A stretch of 64,000 nucleotides of DNA, taken from contig NZ_SACK01000004.1 of assembly GCF_004005815.1 (NCBI RefSeq), positions 186,001 through 250,000 on the forward strand, read 5' to 3'. Within the stretch, counting starts at the first letter, position 1; every line of letters begins with the position of its first letter. The notes under the pieces are model-generated. The model was given only the letters and a program-made list of their open reading frames with translations. It made no database searches and was not told the DNA's origin. A program made the translations under genes and the position numbers. The DNA is from Mucilaginibacter limnophilus. Lineage in GTDB: Bacteria; Bacteroidota; Bacteroidia; Sphingobacteriales; Sphingobacteriaceae. This document shows, one piece after another, positions 45,630 through 55,063 of the stretch.

Positions 45630-46952
45630 CTAGTGTGCTTCGGGCATAAGGGTAAATTTTATCAGGTTACCGTTTAGCAGATATTGCTTAGCAGCCTTTT
45701 TTACTGCGGAAGTATCAACAGCATCAACAATTTTAGCATCTTCATTACATTCCTTTACATCAGCGACTGATTGTAGCTGACGTATTATATAATTTAGCCA
45801 CCAGCCATTTTCACGCAGGTCGAGTTCGCGCTGGCGGCGCCATTCGGCTTTCCATTTGGCTATATTTTCTTCCTGCGGGCCTTCGGCCGATAACCTGCGC
45901 ACCTCTTCCTGTGCCGAGGCAATAAGTTTTTCGGCATTCGCCGGATCGCATCCAAACTGTATGGTGAGCGAGAACCTTTGCGCGGGTTCTTTAACCAAAT
46001 TAAAATCAACCCGCGGACTGTAAACGCTCCCATCCCTTTCACGAAGTGTTTCTATCAGCCTGATATTTAAATTCTCCTGTAAAGCATCAAAAACAATATT
46101 GTTTTGATTATTAAAATCATACTTGCCAGAATACACCATAACCACCGTGGCTTTTGCTTCTTTACCTTTTATAATCGTTTTAGATATTTTGCCTACCGGT
46201 GGGTCAATAACCAGGTCGCGTGGTTTTTCAGTAGTTGATGTTGACGGCAACGAACCAAGATACTTTTCAAACAGTGGCTTGGCTGCCTTTACATCAATAT
46301 TACCGGTAAACACAAAAGCCATATTGGCGGCATTGGCAAACCGTTCTTTATATATACTAAAAACCCTATCGAGGTTTACCATATCAAGTTTTTTGAGCGA
46401 TGGTCCTGTGCGGCGAAAGTTGTAGTTGCCTAAAACCGCGCTTATGGTATCGTTAAACGCAGCGCCGGGGTCGTTTGCGCGGTTGTAGTACCGTGCCCTT
46501 GAGCGGTCCATCATGCTTTTATACAGCAGCGAATCTTTAATAACTACTCCAATTAAACTGTATATGCCTAAAATGGCTATCAGCATTAGCGCGTAATACA
46601 ACATGGTAAGGTACTTGCCCAATATTATCTCCGTTATTTTTACCGGTGATGATAGCAGCAACTTTATCGACCCGCTGCTTAGTTCCCTGCTGATAAGCCC
46701 CATGGTGAGCAGCGGAATATACAGGTAAAGTGTTTGCAGTACCTTATCAAATAAACCGTTTATACCCGGGAAAAGCATGCGCGTTAAATTATCCGCCTTT
46801 TCGCCCATCATAAACAGCTCCTGGAAGCTGCTCAGCATGCCGAAGAAGCCCGTACCAGCCTGCACCATAAAAATAGCAAGTACCAGCCAGGCCACCGGCG
46901 AATAAAAGAGGATGCTGAGTTCGAGCCTGGCAATTTTTAAAATCTTGGTCAT
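45630..46952 (-). CDS. Chimera: ABC-2 permease N-terminus fused to M16 protease C-terminus
   Basis: 440 residues, one open frame. Residues 1-~138 match the start of the intact permease at 57490: FYSPVAWLVLAIFMVQ, YLYIPLLTMGLISRE and SSPVKITEIILGKY correspond closely, with about three membrane helices. From ~139 (KDSLLYKSMM) the protein matches the last ~300 residues of the intact M16 protease (from KDTAMFHGMM): NDPGAAFNDTISAVLGNYNFRRTGPS against NDPNSVFQDTISAVLSNYSVRRSGPS. The catalytic HxxEH half is absent, so it cannot be a protease. The simplest explanation is a deletion within a second copy of the ATPase-permease-MutS-MutS-M16 cluster. It overlaps the upstream ATPase by ATGA. It may be a fossil, though the frame is intact across both halves. 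Confidence 0.85.
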   Translation of the reverse strand: MTKILKIARLELSILFYSPVAWLVLAIFMVQAGTGFFGMLSSFQELFMMGEKADNLTRMLFPGINGLFDKVLQTLYLYIPLLTMGLISRELSSGSIKLLLSSPVKITEIILGKYLTMLYYALMLIAILGIYSLIGVVIKDSLLYKSMMDRSRARYYNRANDPGAAFNDTISAVLGNYNFRRTGPSLKKLDMVNLDRVFSIYKERFANAANMAFVFTGNIDVKAAKPLFEKYLGSLPSTSTTEKPRDLVIDPPVGKISKTIIKGKEAKATVVMVYSGKYDFNNQNNIVFDALQENLNIRLIETLRERDGSVYSPRVDFNLVKEPAQRFSLTIQFGCDPANAEKLIASAQEEVRRLSAEGPQEENIAKWKAEWRRQRELDLRENGWWLNYIIRQLQSVADVKECNEDAKIVDAVDTSAVKKAAKQYLLNGNLIKFTLMPEAH

Positions 46953-47888
46953 GATAATGGTTCGGCAGTTTTATTTGATAATTGGACGAATATTTCATCG
47001 AGACTGCTTTTTTCGAGCATTATCTCAGTTAGCTGCCAGTTGTTGGTTACGGCCATCACGATAATTTTTGCCGATACTTTTGTGCTGGTGTCAAAATGCA
47101 TACGTATGCCACCATCAGTAAGCTGTTCGATAGCATTTATGCCTTGTATAGCCGCCAGCGTTTTAACAGGCGGCGGGTTATCCATATACACCAGTAGCGA
47201 ATTGGGCAATATGTAGTTATTAAACGCCGTCATGGTATCAGCAAACACCATCCGGCCACCTTCAATCATGCGTATCTCATCGCAAGTAGCCTGCACCTCA
47301 GATAGTATATGCGATGAAAATATTACCGCTCTTTCTGTCGCTATTTCTTTTATCAGCTTGCGTACTTCTAAAATCTGGTTTGGATCGAGGCCGTTGGTAG
47401 GTTCATCAAGCACCACCAGTTTAGGTTGATGGATGATACTTTGGGCAATGCCAACCCGCTGCCTATACCCCCCACTCAGGTTATTGATCACCCTTGACCT
47501 GAAATGCGCCACCCCGCATTTTTCCATAGCGGCATTAACGGCAGTCTTAATATTTCTTTTATTTATGCTTCGCAGATGCGCGCAGTAAGTAAGGTATTCC
47601 CTCACTGTAAGGTCGAGGTGCAGCGGGGCGTTTTGCGGCAAAAAGCCGATGCGGGTTTTAGCTTCTTCGGGATGTTTCCTCAAGTCTATACCATCAATAT
47701 GCACCGTGCCTTCGGTTTGGCTGAGTACGCCGCACAAAATATTCATGGTAGTTGATTTACCTGCTCCGTTCGAGCCAAGCAAACCTAGCACTCCTACTTT
47801 ACTTATTTCGAGATTGATATCCCTGATTTGCCCAATCGCGACTATACCTGTGCGACAGGTTTGATGCCTTTACAATGCTATTTTCCAA
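46949..47888 (-). pseudogene. ABC transporter ATPase, frameshifted second copy
   Basis: It resembles the intact ATPase at 58434 along its length: Walker A GSNGAGKST, signature LSGGYRQRVGIAQS, Walker B LVVLDEPTNGLDP and the H-loop IFSSHILSEV. The N-terminal frame opens at TTG 47888 (LENSIVKASNLSHRYSRDWA, compare MENSILSIKNLSHRYSTSWA). It then breaks: one extra base in the TTT run at 47827-47829 shifts the frame, and the correct sequence IRDINLEISKVGVLGLLGS resumes in the next frame. The canonical ATG is replaced by TTG. A shortened protein could start at GTG 47791, but it would lack the first strands of the fold. A sequencing error in the run is the alternative to true decay. Confidence 0.75.
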
Positions 47889-47969
47889 CTATCTAAACAG
47901 TGTTTTTATACCGTAAGACAGGGTGGTTGGATGCAGGGGGTATTGTGGATTAAAATAAAGGTGCGTTGC

Positions 47970-48554
47970 TTAGTGCTTCAGGGTCCAAAGCAAATACAGG
48001 TACAACAACAGGCCAAGTTTGCTACGCAATTGTTTCAGCGCGTTCGATACCTGTTTTTTTACAGTTTGCTCTGTTGTACCCATTATTTCGGCTATCTCTT
48101 TGTGGCTGAGATGATGCTTGCGGCTCAGTTCAAATACTTCGCGCATTTTTGGCGGAAGTTGCGCTATTTCCTTTTCTATCAATTCGCGCAGCATTGATTC
48201 GCGCACACGGTGGTCGGTAACACCGGCGCGCTGCTGATTGAATTGTTGTATAGATTGTATGTATTTTTCTTTTACCTGCTTTTTGGCAAACAGGTTAAGT
48301 ATGTGGTTACGCACCGCGCTATACAGGTAGCCCGACAGGTTACTGCCAATTTGCAGCACCTCTCTCTTCGTCCATAGGTTTGAAAACACTTCCTGAATGA
48401 CATCTTGTGCTTCAACAGTGTTGCGGGTTTTGTTCCAGGCGTGGTTGTGCAGTATCAGTTTATAGCGGTCGTAAATTTCGGCAAAAGCCAACCTGTCGCC
48501 TGCTTTTAAAAGCACGGTAAGGTCAGCATCTGAGTACACTTTATAGTCAGCCAA
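47970..48554 (-). CDS. ECF-type RNA polymerase sigma-70 factor, TTG start
   Basis: 194 residues. Region 2 (~25-90: AFAEIYDRYKLILHNHAW ... AQDVIQEVFSNLWTKRE) and region 4 (~125-180: IAQLPPKMREVFELSRKHHLSHKEIAEIMGTTEQTVKKQVSNALKQL) are both present. This fits the Bacteroidetes-expanded sigma-70 family that usually partners FecR and an STN-SusC. No in-frame ATG lies near the start. The family start (M-x-D-Y-x-x-x-S-D-x-x-L) aligns with TTG at 48554, so that codon is chosen; GTG at 48539 is the alternative. No anti-sigma gene is adjacent: downstream lies the frameshifted ATPase, so this is an orphan regulator. The partial FecR at the right edge is 15 kb away. Confidence 0.88.
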   Translation of the reverse strand: MADYKVYSDADLTVLLKAGDRLAFAEIYDRYKLILHNHAWNKTRNTVEAQDVIQEVFSNLWTKREVLQIGSNLSGYLYSAVRNHILNLFAKKQVKEKYIQSIQQFNQQRAGVTDHRVRESMLRELIEKEIAQLPPKMREVFELSRKHHLSHKEIAEIMGTTEQTVKKQVSNALKQLRSKLGLLLYLYLLWTLKH

Positions 48555-49540
48555 AACGCTATAGTTAACAGGGGAGGTATTGAAACTAAAAGTATAAAAA
48601 AGCTTGCAACCTTAAAAGTAGTTTAACAATTCATAAAATTTTGCCGTATGAAGATTAACGGTTGTGGTGTTTACGGCGAGCAAACTTTATCGCGTTAATC
48701 AGAAAAATACCGATTTATCCGCCATATTCTATACAGAATCCAGCAAGCGCAATACCTTTTCCAGTCGGGGGCCAAACTCTGTCCTACCGAATGCAGCAGA
48801 CAATGAAAAGCATGACATTATTTAACATTTGAACGGACAGCGTAGTTAATAATAAGTTAACGCCGGAGAATATTACTATCAACAGTTACTGATCAGTGAA
48901 CAATTTTGGTCGGCATTCGATGATGAAGTTATACCTGTAAAGGTGGGGGTACTTATCGAAAGGTTCCTTCCTTTAATGGTAAAATCTGAATTAATATTTT
49001 TTATTGGACTAAATGCTGCAATTAAATGCAATAAGCTATGCTGCCCCGGAGCCTTGGCCCCTGATGAAACTAACCTGACTGCCACTGAACCCTCCGAACA
49101 GCCATCGTTCCCATGCATTATAAGTAGGTGCCTTACCCCTACTTACCCATCAGGCTAAATTCGCCGACATACCCGTGTACAGGGCCGGTAAAACTGTACA
49201 AGTCGGGCGCCGTGTGTTTAGCATGCTCGTTACATTGGTCTCAGTCAAATCACTAAATTGAGTATCGAGTCAGGATGACTCATTTAATTTTAGGACAGGT
49301 AAGCTTAAATGCTTTTTGGAGGAAATGTTTTTGATAATATTAACGCCGAAATTGTTAAACACGAAACAGCTACTGATTGGTAAATAAGCTTGTTGCTTAT
49401 TTTACGACCGGCACATTGTTATTGAAATTTTACGGATCGCAAAATGTAGCAAGCGCCCACGCTTTTTCAAGGAGGGCGCTTTGCACTAATTAACCGTAAT
49501 TACTGAGGTAACTACTAACTGATATAAAGAACAAAAACAA
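48555..49540. other. Long intergenic region, no convincing gene
   Basis: 986 bases between the sigma factor and the M16 gene. Overlapping short frames on both strands at 48879-49158 are protein-like in places. On the minus strand one frame reads MHGNDGCSEGSVAVRL... and another APTYNAWERWLFGGFSGSQ. They stop one another and have no family match I know, so they may be debris of a lost gene. The end near the M16 gene holds its 3' hairpin. No RNA gene recognised. Confidence 0.45.
49451..49481 (-). terminator. Hairpin downstream of the M16 gene
   Basis: AAGCGCCC / GGGCGCTT, a perfect 8-bp stem with a 15-base loop, about 60 bases after the M16 stop. The U-run after it on the minus strand is poor. 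Its setting (GTTAATTAG then GCGC stem) resembles the terminator after the permease-M16 fusion. Confidence 0.5.
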
Positions 49541-52357
49541 TTATTTGGTGCCGGGTTTTCCTGCGTCTTCAGGAAGCAACACGAGCTTGATATAATTTTT
49601 GCCTGTGAGGTATTTCTCAGCCACTTGTTTTACATCAGCTGGTGTTATCTTGTTCAGCTGATCGATATAATGATCGATCTCATCAAGCTTTTCTTCGTTT
49701 TGTAATTGCGTGTTCAGGTAACCCAACCAAAAGCCGTTGTTTTTTAAGGCAGTTTCTATTCCTCTTTGTGTTTCAGCCTTAAACTTATCTACGTTGATCT
49801 GCGGCGGACCATCGGTTTTGATCTTATTTACTTCATCAAGCGCTGAAGCAATCAGCTTGTCGACATTTTGTGGGGCGCAGCCAAAAGTGATGATGGTGCT
49901 GAACCTGCCTTTTGGTAATTTAACTGTATTCATTTGCACACCCGGTGAATACACACCACTTTCGTCTTCGCGTAATCTTTCCAGCATTCTTATCTGCAAA
50001 GTTTCTTTCAGCGCGTCCATCTTGAGTTTATTTTCAAAACTGTAATCGAAAGCTCCAGAAAAAACCAATCTTACCGTTGCCTTAGGTTCCGACCCTTTGT
50101 AAACTATCTTTTCGATAAGGCCTGGTGGTATGTTAATATTCAAGTCCTTTGCCTGTTGTGTTTTACCGTTTGCAGGAAGACTTGCAATATATTTTTCAAT
50201 TAACGGCCTAATGGTAATTGTATCAATACTACCCACAAATACAAAGGTAAACCCGCTCAAATCAGCAAAACGTTCTTTGTAAACCGAGTATGCCTTATCA
50301 AGATTTATTTGATCTATCTTTTCAACCGATGGACCGGAACGGCGGACGCTATAATTACTCAAAACAGCACTTATGGTGTCCTGGAAGACACTATTTGGAT
50401 CATTCAGTCGGTTAACCAGGCTGCCTTTTGCCTGTTGCATCATACCATGAAACATCGCCGTATCTTTTCTCGGCTCTGTAACATAGGCGTACACCAGTTG
50501 CAAGGCAGCTTCCAGATCACTATTCACAGCGCCGCCGCTTATAGTTTGAGCCCGCTCGCCTATCGAAGTTTGCACGCTTAGCTGCTTGCCTGATAAGTAT
50601 TTAGTTAAGACTGTCGCATTATAATTTCCGGCGCCAAATTCAGGGACGATGTCCGCAGCTGAGGCAGACTGGTAATCCGCGTCAGAATACAGCGATGTCC
50701 CTCCCGGCGCGAAACCTGAAAACGACACTTCGTTGTTTCTGAAATCTGTTGGCTTTAACAGCACTTTTATACCATTGCTTAAGGCAAGTGTGATTATGCC
50801 TAATTTTGCATCTTTGGTTTCGCTTACTATTTTACCCGCAACGGGCTCTTTCATAAGCAAGGTTTCGGTACTTGTTTCGTCTTGATATCGTGTTAAGTTT
50901 TCGGCTTCCACATCTTTCATCCAGGTATTGAAAGTAGCTTCTGTTGGTAACCCTGCTTTATCTTTTTCAGGCGCCATCAGCAAAATATCCCTGTCTGTAG
51001 ATTTGATAATTGTTTTAGCAAGCGTGTTTAGCTCATTAAGGGTAATACCGGCCAAATTTTCTGTCACTAATTTGTACTCGTAGTCGATGCCCGGAGATGC
51101 TGTGCCATGCAAAAAGTGCTGTAGGTATTCGTTTACATAACTTTCAGATCGCGTTTTATTCTTTTCTCTTAGCATGGCTTCAAACTGGCTTTGATAGCTG
51201 GTTTTTGCGCGTGCCAACTCACTTTCAGTAAAACCGAAACGCTTAACCCTATAGTTTTCACGCCATGCGGCTTTAAAGCCTTCTTCTAGTTCGCCCGGCT
51301 TGGCAGTTACCGATACGGTGTAAGCATCAAGCCCGCCCAAAAATTTGTCGATCCCTGCACCGCCGTTTAAAAAAGGCGGCTCCGCCTGGCGCTGTAATTC
51401 GGTATAGCGTTCAGCCATCATTTGGTTATATAAGCCGCGTATTATGTTTGATCTGTATTCGGCTTTAGTATGTAATTTCAGCTCTGGTTGCTTAATCGTG
51501 ACTTCGACATTAATCGCAGGCATTTCAGGATCAGTTACTGCTATAAACTGGTTTTTACCGGTTAGCGGTACCGAGTATTTGGTACGCACCCTTGGCTTTA
51601 CAGGATTTTTAAGATCGGCGAATTTCAATTTAATGATTTTCTCCATCTCGTCGACATTGATATCGCCCACTACAATCAAAGCCTGCAAGTTTGGACGGTA
51701 CCAATCGCGGTAAAAGCGTTTAATGGCTTCGGGTTTAAAGTTACTCAACACTTCTTCTGTACCTATAGGCAGCCTGTCGGCATAGCGAGAATTGTTTAGT
51801 ATAACGGGGAAATATTTAGTCCGCATGCGGTCACCGGCACCGCGTCCAAGGCGTTTTTCTTCCAGTACTACACCACGTTCTTTGTTTATCTCCGTGTCAT
51901 CAAGCGTGGCACCGTTGGCCCAGTCGTGCATAATTAAAACACCGTTCTTTACTATCTCCGGATTGTCTGATGGCAACGGTAACTGGTAAACCGTTTCGTC
52001 GAAACTGGTATAAGCATTAATATCCGCGCCAAAGCGTACGCCCGATTTTTGCAGATAGTTTATCAATTCGTTTTTAGGGAAATGAGTTGTACCGTTAAAG
52101 CTCATGTGCTCCATAAAGTGCGCCAGGCCACGCTGGTCGTCATCTTCTAATACCGCCCCAACTTTGTTGGCCAGGTAAAAGGTCACCCTGTTTTTGGGTT
52201 CTTCGTTATGCCTTATGTAATAGGTAAAGCCGTTGGCCAGTTTACCCGTGCGCACCTTTGCATCCAATGGGATGGTTTGCGCGTTTATATTGAATGTAAA
52301 AAATGAAAAGCATACAAGCGCCAGAATGTAGGGCTTGCGATAAATTTTTGAGTGCAT
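49541..52357 (-). CDS. Periplasmic M16-family zinc metalloprotease
   Basis: 938 residues from the ATG at 52357, which starts a Sec signal peptide (to INAQ, ~27); an upstream TTG is rejected. The two-part M16B pitrilysin-like layout is complete. The first half carries the inverted zinc motif HFMEH (80-84) and the third ligand E160 in NKERGVVLEEKR, 76 residues after H84. The second half is the inactive M16 domain, with the R/Y pair near the substrate groove not verified. M16 enzymes degrade peptides and small proteins enclosed in a chamber. It is the last gene of the ATPase-GldFG-MutS-MutS cluster, 29 bases after the MutS-like stop. Its C-terminal third is the parent-type sequence of the chimera at 45630-46952. 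Confidence 0.93.
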   Translation of the reverse strand: MHSKIYRKPYILALVCFSFFTFNINAQTIPLDAKVRTGKLANGFTYYIRHNEEPKNRVTFYLANKVGAVLEDDDQRGLAHFMEHMSFNGTTHFPKNELINYLQKSGVRFGADINAYTSFDETVYQLPLPSDNPEIVKNGVLIMHDWANGATLDDTEINKERGVVLEEKRLGRGAGDRMRTKYFPVILNNSRYADRLPIGTEEVLSNFKPEAIKRFYRDWYRPNLQALIVVGDINVDEMEKIIKLKFADLKNPVKPRVRTKYSVPLTGKNQFIAVTDPEMPAINVEVTIKQPELKLHTKAEYRSNIIRGLYNQMMAERYTELQRQAEPPFLNGGAGIDKFLGGLDAYTVSVTAKPGELEEGFKAAWRENYRVKRFGFTESELARAKTSYQSQFEAMLREKNKTRSESYVNEYLQHFLHGTASPGIDYEYKLVTENLAGITLNELNTLAKTIIKSTDRDILLMAPEKDKAGLPTEATFNTWMKDVEAENLTRYQDETSTETLLMKEPVAGKIVSETKDAKLGIITLALSNGIKVLLKPTDFRNNEVSFSGFAPGGTSLYSDADYQSASAADIVPEFGAGNYNATVLTKYLSGKQLSVQTSIGERAQTISGGAVNSDLEAALQLVYAYVTEPRKDTAMFHGMMQQAKGSLVNRLNDPNSVFQDTISAVLSNYSVRRSGPSVEKIDQINLDKAYSVYKERFADLSGFTFVFVGSIDTITIRPLIEKYIASLPANGKTQQAKDLNINIPPGLIEKIVYKGSEPKATVRLVFSGAFDYSFENKLKMDALKETLQIRMLERLREDESGVYSPGVQMNTVKLPKGRFSTIITFGCAPQNVDKLIASALDEVNKIKTDGPPQINVDKFKAETQRGIETALKNNGFWLGYLNTQLQNEEKLDEIDHYIDQLNKITPADVKQVAEKYLTGKNYIKLVLLPEDAGKPGTK

Positions 52358-52386
52358 AATCAGGTTTGATTTAATCAAGACATTTG

Positions 52387-53718
52387 TTAATTGATTTGTG
52401 CTTCCAGCAATTCCAGTATCCCTTCGTTTTCAATAATCATCATCCCATGGCGATCAGCCGATATGCCGGTTTCTAATTGATATGTGTAAGTGGGAACAGA
52501 GCCATTCATAATAGTAGGCAGGTAAAGCGACTGGATGTTGCTTTGATGTTTTAAAACTTCTCCTGCTTCAATAATGTGCGTGGAGATAATAAACAAACAA
52601 TTGCGGTATTCGCTAAAAGCTGCCGTTACCGCCAGTGTGGCATCGTAGGCATCCTTTACGTTGGTGCCCTTAAACAGCTCATCAAAAATGATCACGAGAT
52701 TTTTTCCGCTGCTTACTTCTTCGGCCACCTTTTTTACCCTCAGTACTTCGGCGTAAAAATGGCTTAACCCCATATCCAGGTTATCGGGTACATTGATAGA
52801 TGTATAAATACCTTGTTTAACCGAAAACTCCATATTGTTTGCCGCTACCGGAAAGCCCATGTGCGCGAGATAAACGTTGATACCAAAGGCCTTCATAAAG
52901 GTGGATTTGCCCGCCATATTGGCCCCTGTTAAAAATATAAGGTTGCTGTCGCTATTAAATGATACCGGGTTAGCTACCGCTTTATTAATGTTGGGATGCC
53001 TTAGTTCGGTTGCCGTAAACAGGTTAGTTCCGTTTGGCAGTGCTGTTGCGAAATTCCACTGTTTTTCGCGGGCTAAATTGGCTACCGCGAGATATACATC
53101 CAGCATATAAAACGTATCCATTACAGTTTGCAGAGCCTGTTGCATGGTATGCCGTAACAGGTAATCGTATCTGGCTGTATTTAACAGGGACGATTGGCCA
53201 CTTTGCGCTTTATTCAGCCATTCCAGTTTCGGGTCACTAAGTATTGTTTTAACCATTTGCAGTTCATCATAAAAAGGATGTTTTTGCCTTGCCTTTTCTT
53301 CAAATTGGCTGATGAATGCTTTGCACTGCCGCAATACCGCAATTGTTTGCTGCAAGCCGTTTTGCAGCTTTGGATATTCCTCGTCTCTTAATACAGCAGC
53401 CTGTAATTTTTTGCTTGCATGGTATATAATTACCCCCGGAAAAAATTTACCGATACTGCCGCTCAGGTAATTCTCCATAGCGCCGAATTGTTCGTTGCTA
53501 CACGGAAAAGTGATTTGCGTGCTTTGAAAATATGCGAAAGTTCGGCTGCGTTTATTAATCAGCTCCGCATCAGTAAGCGGGGTTTGAAACATCTGCTGAA
53601 GCAGCTTTTCTCCACCTGTTGTTTTTACTTTGTTAAACAGGTTAAAGATCGAGTGGTGGTTGTACTTGCCCAGCATGTTCATGTCTTCAAGCGTTTGTTT
53701 ATCAGCTATAAAACTCAT
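52387..53718 (-). CDS. MutS-like ATPase, second of tandem pair
   Basis: 443 residues, with only the MutS core (helical clamp/lever, ~1-230) and ATPase domain V. Walker A GANMAGKST (265-273), a MutS-type IYTSINVPDNLDMGLSHFYAEVLRVKK stretch (304-330), Walker B LVIIFDELFKGTN (341-353) and STHI (379-382). The mismatch-recognition domain I, connector and Smr nuclease are absent, so ordinary mismatch repair is unlikely. It is a clear paralogue of the preceding gene, whose stop it overlaps as ATGA. Short MutS-like proteins occur in Bacteroidota, but their role is not established to my knowledge. The position between an ABC exporter and an M16 protease is unexplained. Confidence 0.88.
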   Translation of the reverse strand: MSFIADKQTLEDMNMLGKYNHHSIFNLFNKVKTTGGEKLLQQMFQTPLTDAELINKRSRTFAYFQSTQITFPCSNEQFGAMENYLSGSIGKFFPGVIIYHASKKLQAAVLRDEEYPKLQNGLQQTIAVLRQCKAFISQFEEKARQKHPFYDELQMVKTILSDPKLEWLNKAQSGQSSLLNTARYDYLLRHTMQQALQTVMDTFYMLDVYLAVANLAREKQWNFATALPNGTNLFTATELRHPNINKAVANPVSFNSDSNLIFLTGANMAGKSTFMKAFGINVYLAHMGFPVAANNMEFSVKQGIYTSINVPDNLDMGLSHFYAEVLRVKKVAEEVSSGKNLVIIFDELFKGTNVKDAYDATLAVTAAFSEYRNCLFIISTHIIEAGEVLKHQSNIQSLYLPTIMNGSVPTYTYQLETGISADRHGMMIIENEGILELLEAQIN

Positions 53719-55061
53719 TTGTTATCGCCTCCCTTTCCTTTTTTCAGCATATCCAGTATGCCTTCGTTGTTAATGATGATCATCCCGTGCCGGTCGTCGG
53801 TTATGCCGCTTTGTAAGGTGTAGGTATATATGGGCGTAGTTCCGTCCATTTTGGTAGGCAAGTATTTAAAACTTATGTTGCTGTGTTGTTTCAGTACATC
53901 GCCCGCCTCGATAATGTGGGTGGAAATAACAAACTTGCTGCCGCGCTTTTTTGCGAAAGCGGTGGTGATAGCTATGGTGGCTTCGTAAGCGTCTTTTACA
54001 TTTGTACCCCTGAACAGTTCATCAAAAATCACGAAGATGTTGTGGCCCGCGCTTAGTTCTTTGGCAATTTTCTTTATCCGCAATACTTCGGCGTAAAAAT
54101 GGCTTGCGCCTATACCTAAGTTATCGGGCAAATTGATGGTGGTATATATTCCGTCGAGCACTGAAAACTCCATTGCTGTGGCCGCTACAGGGAAGCCCAT
54201 GTGCGCCAGGTACATGGCTATTCCAAACGATTTCATGAAGGTTGATTTACCTGCCATATTGGCCCCCGTTAAAAAAATAACATTACTGTCGGCTGTTATA
54301 TGTATGCTGTTGGCTACCGCATTTTTTAACTGCGGATGATAAAAAGCATCAATCTTTACTAGGTGGTAATTTTTGGGCACGGCTTTGGGGAAAACATAAT
54401 TGCGTTCGGCAGCTACTTTGGCAACCGTGATATATACATCGAGCCGGTAAATGCACCGCAATATTTGCTGCACAGTATCGCGGTGCCTGAACCTCAGTGT
54501 TAAATCATAAGCCACCAGTTTTTCATGCGGCAGCTTGCTTTTTGCGTTTTCCTTCAGTAATAAATTTACCGGTTCGGTATACAGCAACTTATGGATATCA
54601 GCTATTTCCTCGTCTTTTTTAAACGGACTACCAGCTAACAGCAAAACATCGTTTAAATAACTGTTCAACAGCTGAACAATTTCTATCAACGCGCCTATCC
54701 CGCTAACAATCTGCTTATAGTCGGCATTCGATGCTACCAGGGCGGTCAGCATTTTTTCAAACGATGGTTTTTCGGCGGTAAGTTTGGTTCTTTCATCGGT
54801 GTTTGCCATGTATTGCTCGGCTTGGTCAAACAGTTCGGCACCGAAAGGGAACACGGCCTTTACGGTTTTCAGGTAACTGATTTTTTCGCTGCGCGCGTTA
54901 ATCGTTTCTGCTTCCGAAAGCGGGTGACGAAACAACTCTTCCAGTAATTTTGAGCCATTGACCGTTGATGTACGGTTGAACAGGGAAAAGATAGAATCAG
55001 TCCCCTGTTTACCGTAGATATTGAGGTCGTCTTGTGTTTGCTTGTCAGTTGTAAATAACAT
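53715..55061 (-). CDS. MutS-like ATPase, first of tandem pair
   Basis: 448 residues, same plan as its downstream neighbour: a helical MutS core (1-~235) and domain V with Walker A GANMAGKST (266-274), a DGIYTTINLPDNLGIGASHFYAEVLRIKK stretch, Walker B IFVIFDELFRGTN (342-354) and STHI (380-383). Both proteins start alike (TDKQTQDDLNIYGK against ADKQTLEDMNMLGK), which shows tandem duplication. No domain I, connector or Smr. The two may form a heterodimer, since MutS ATPases work as dimers; this is inference. It starts 2 bases after the permease stop and overlaps the next gene by ATGA, so it is co-translated with an ABC transporter. Confidence 0.88.
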   Translation of the reverse strand: MLFTTDKQTQDDLNIYGKQGTDSIFSLFNRTSTVNGSKLLEELFRHPLSEAETINARSEKISYLKTVKAVFPFGAELFDQAEQYMANTDERTKLTAEKPSFEKMLTALVASNADYKQIVSGIGALIEIVQLLNSYLNDVLLLAGSPFKKDEEIADIHKLLYTEPVNLLLKENAKSKLPHEKLVAYDLTLRFRHRDTVQQILRCIYRLDVYITVAKVAAERNYVFPKAVPKNYHLVKIDAFYHPQLKNAVANSIHITADSNVIFLTGANMAGKSTFMKSFGIAMYLAHMGFPVAATAMEFSVLDGIYTTINLPDNLGIGASHFYAEVLRIKKIAKELSAGHNIFVIFDELFRGTNVKDAYEATIAITTAFAKKRGSKFVISTHIIEAGDVLKQHSNISFKYLPTKMDGTTPIYTYTLQSGITDDRHGMIIINNEGILDMLKKGKGGDNK

Positions 55062-55063
55062 GC

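Noticed and set aside
48879..49118. 79-codon minus-strand frame (MHGNDGCSEG...).
   Set aside because: No family recognised, and a plus-strand frame of similar length overlaps it. Mentioned only as possible debris within the intergenic entry.
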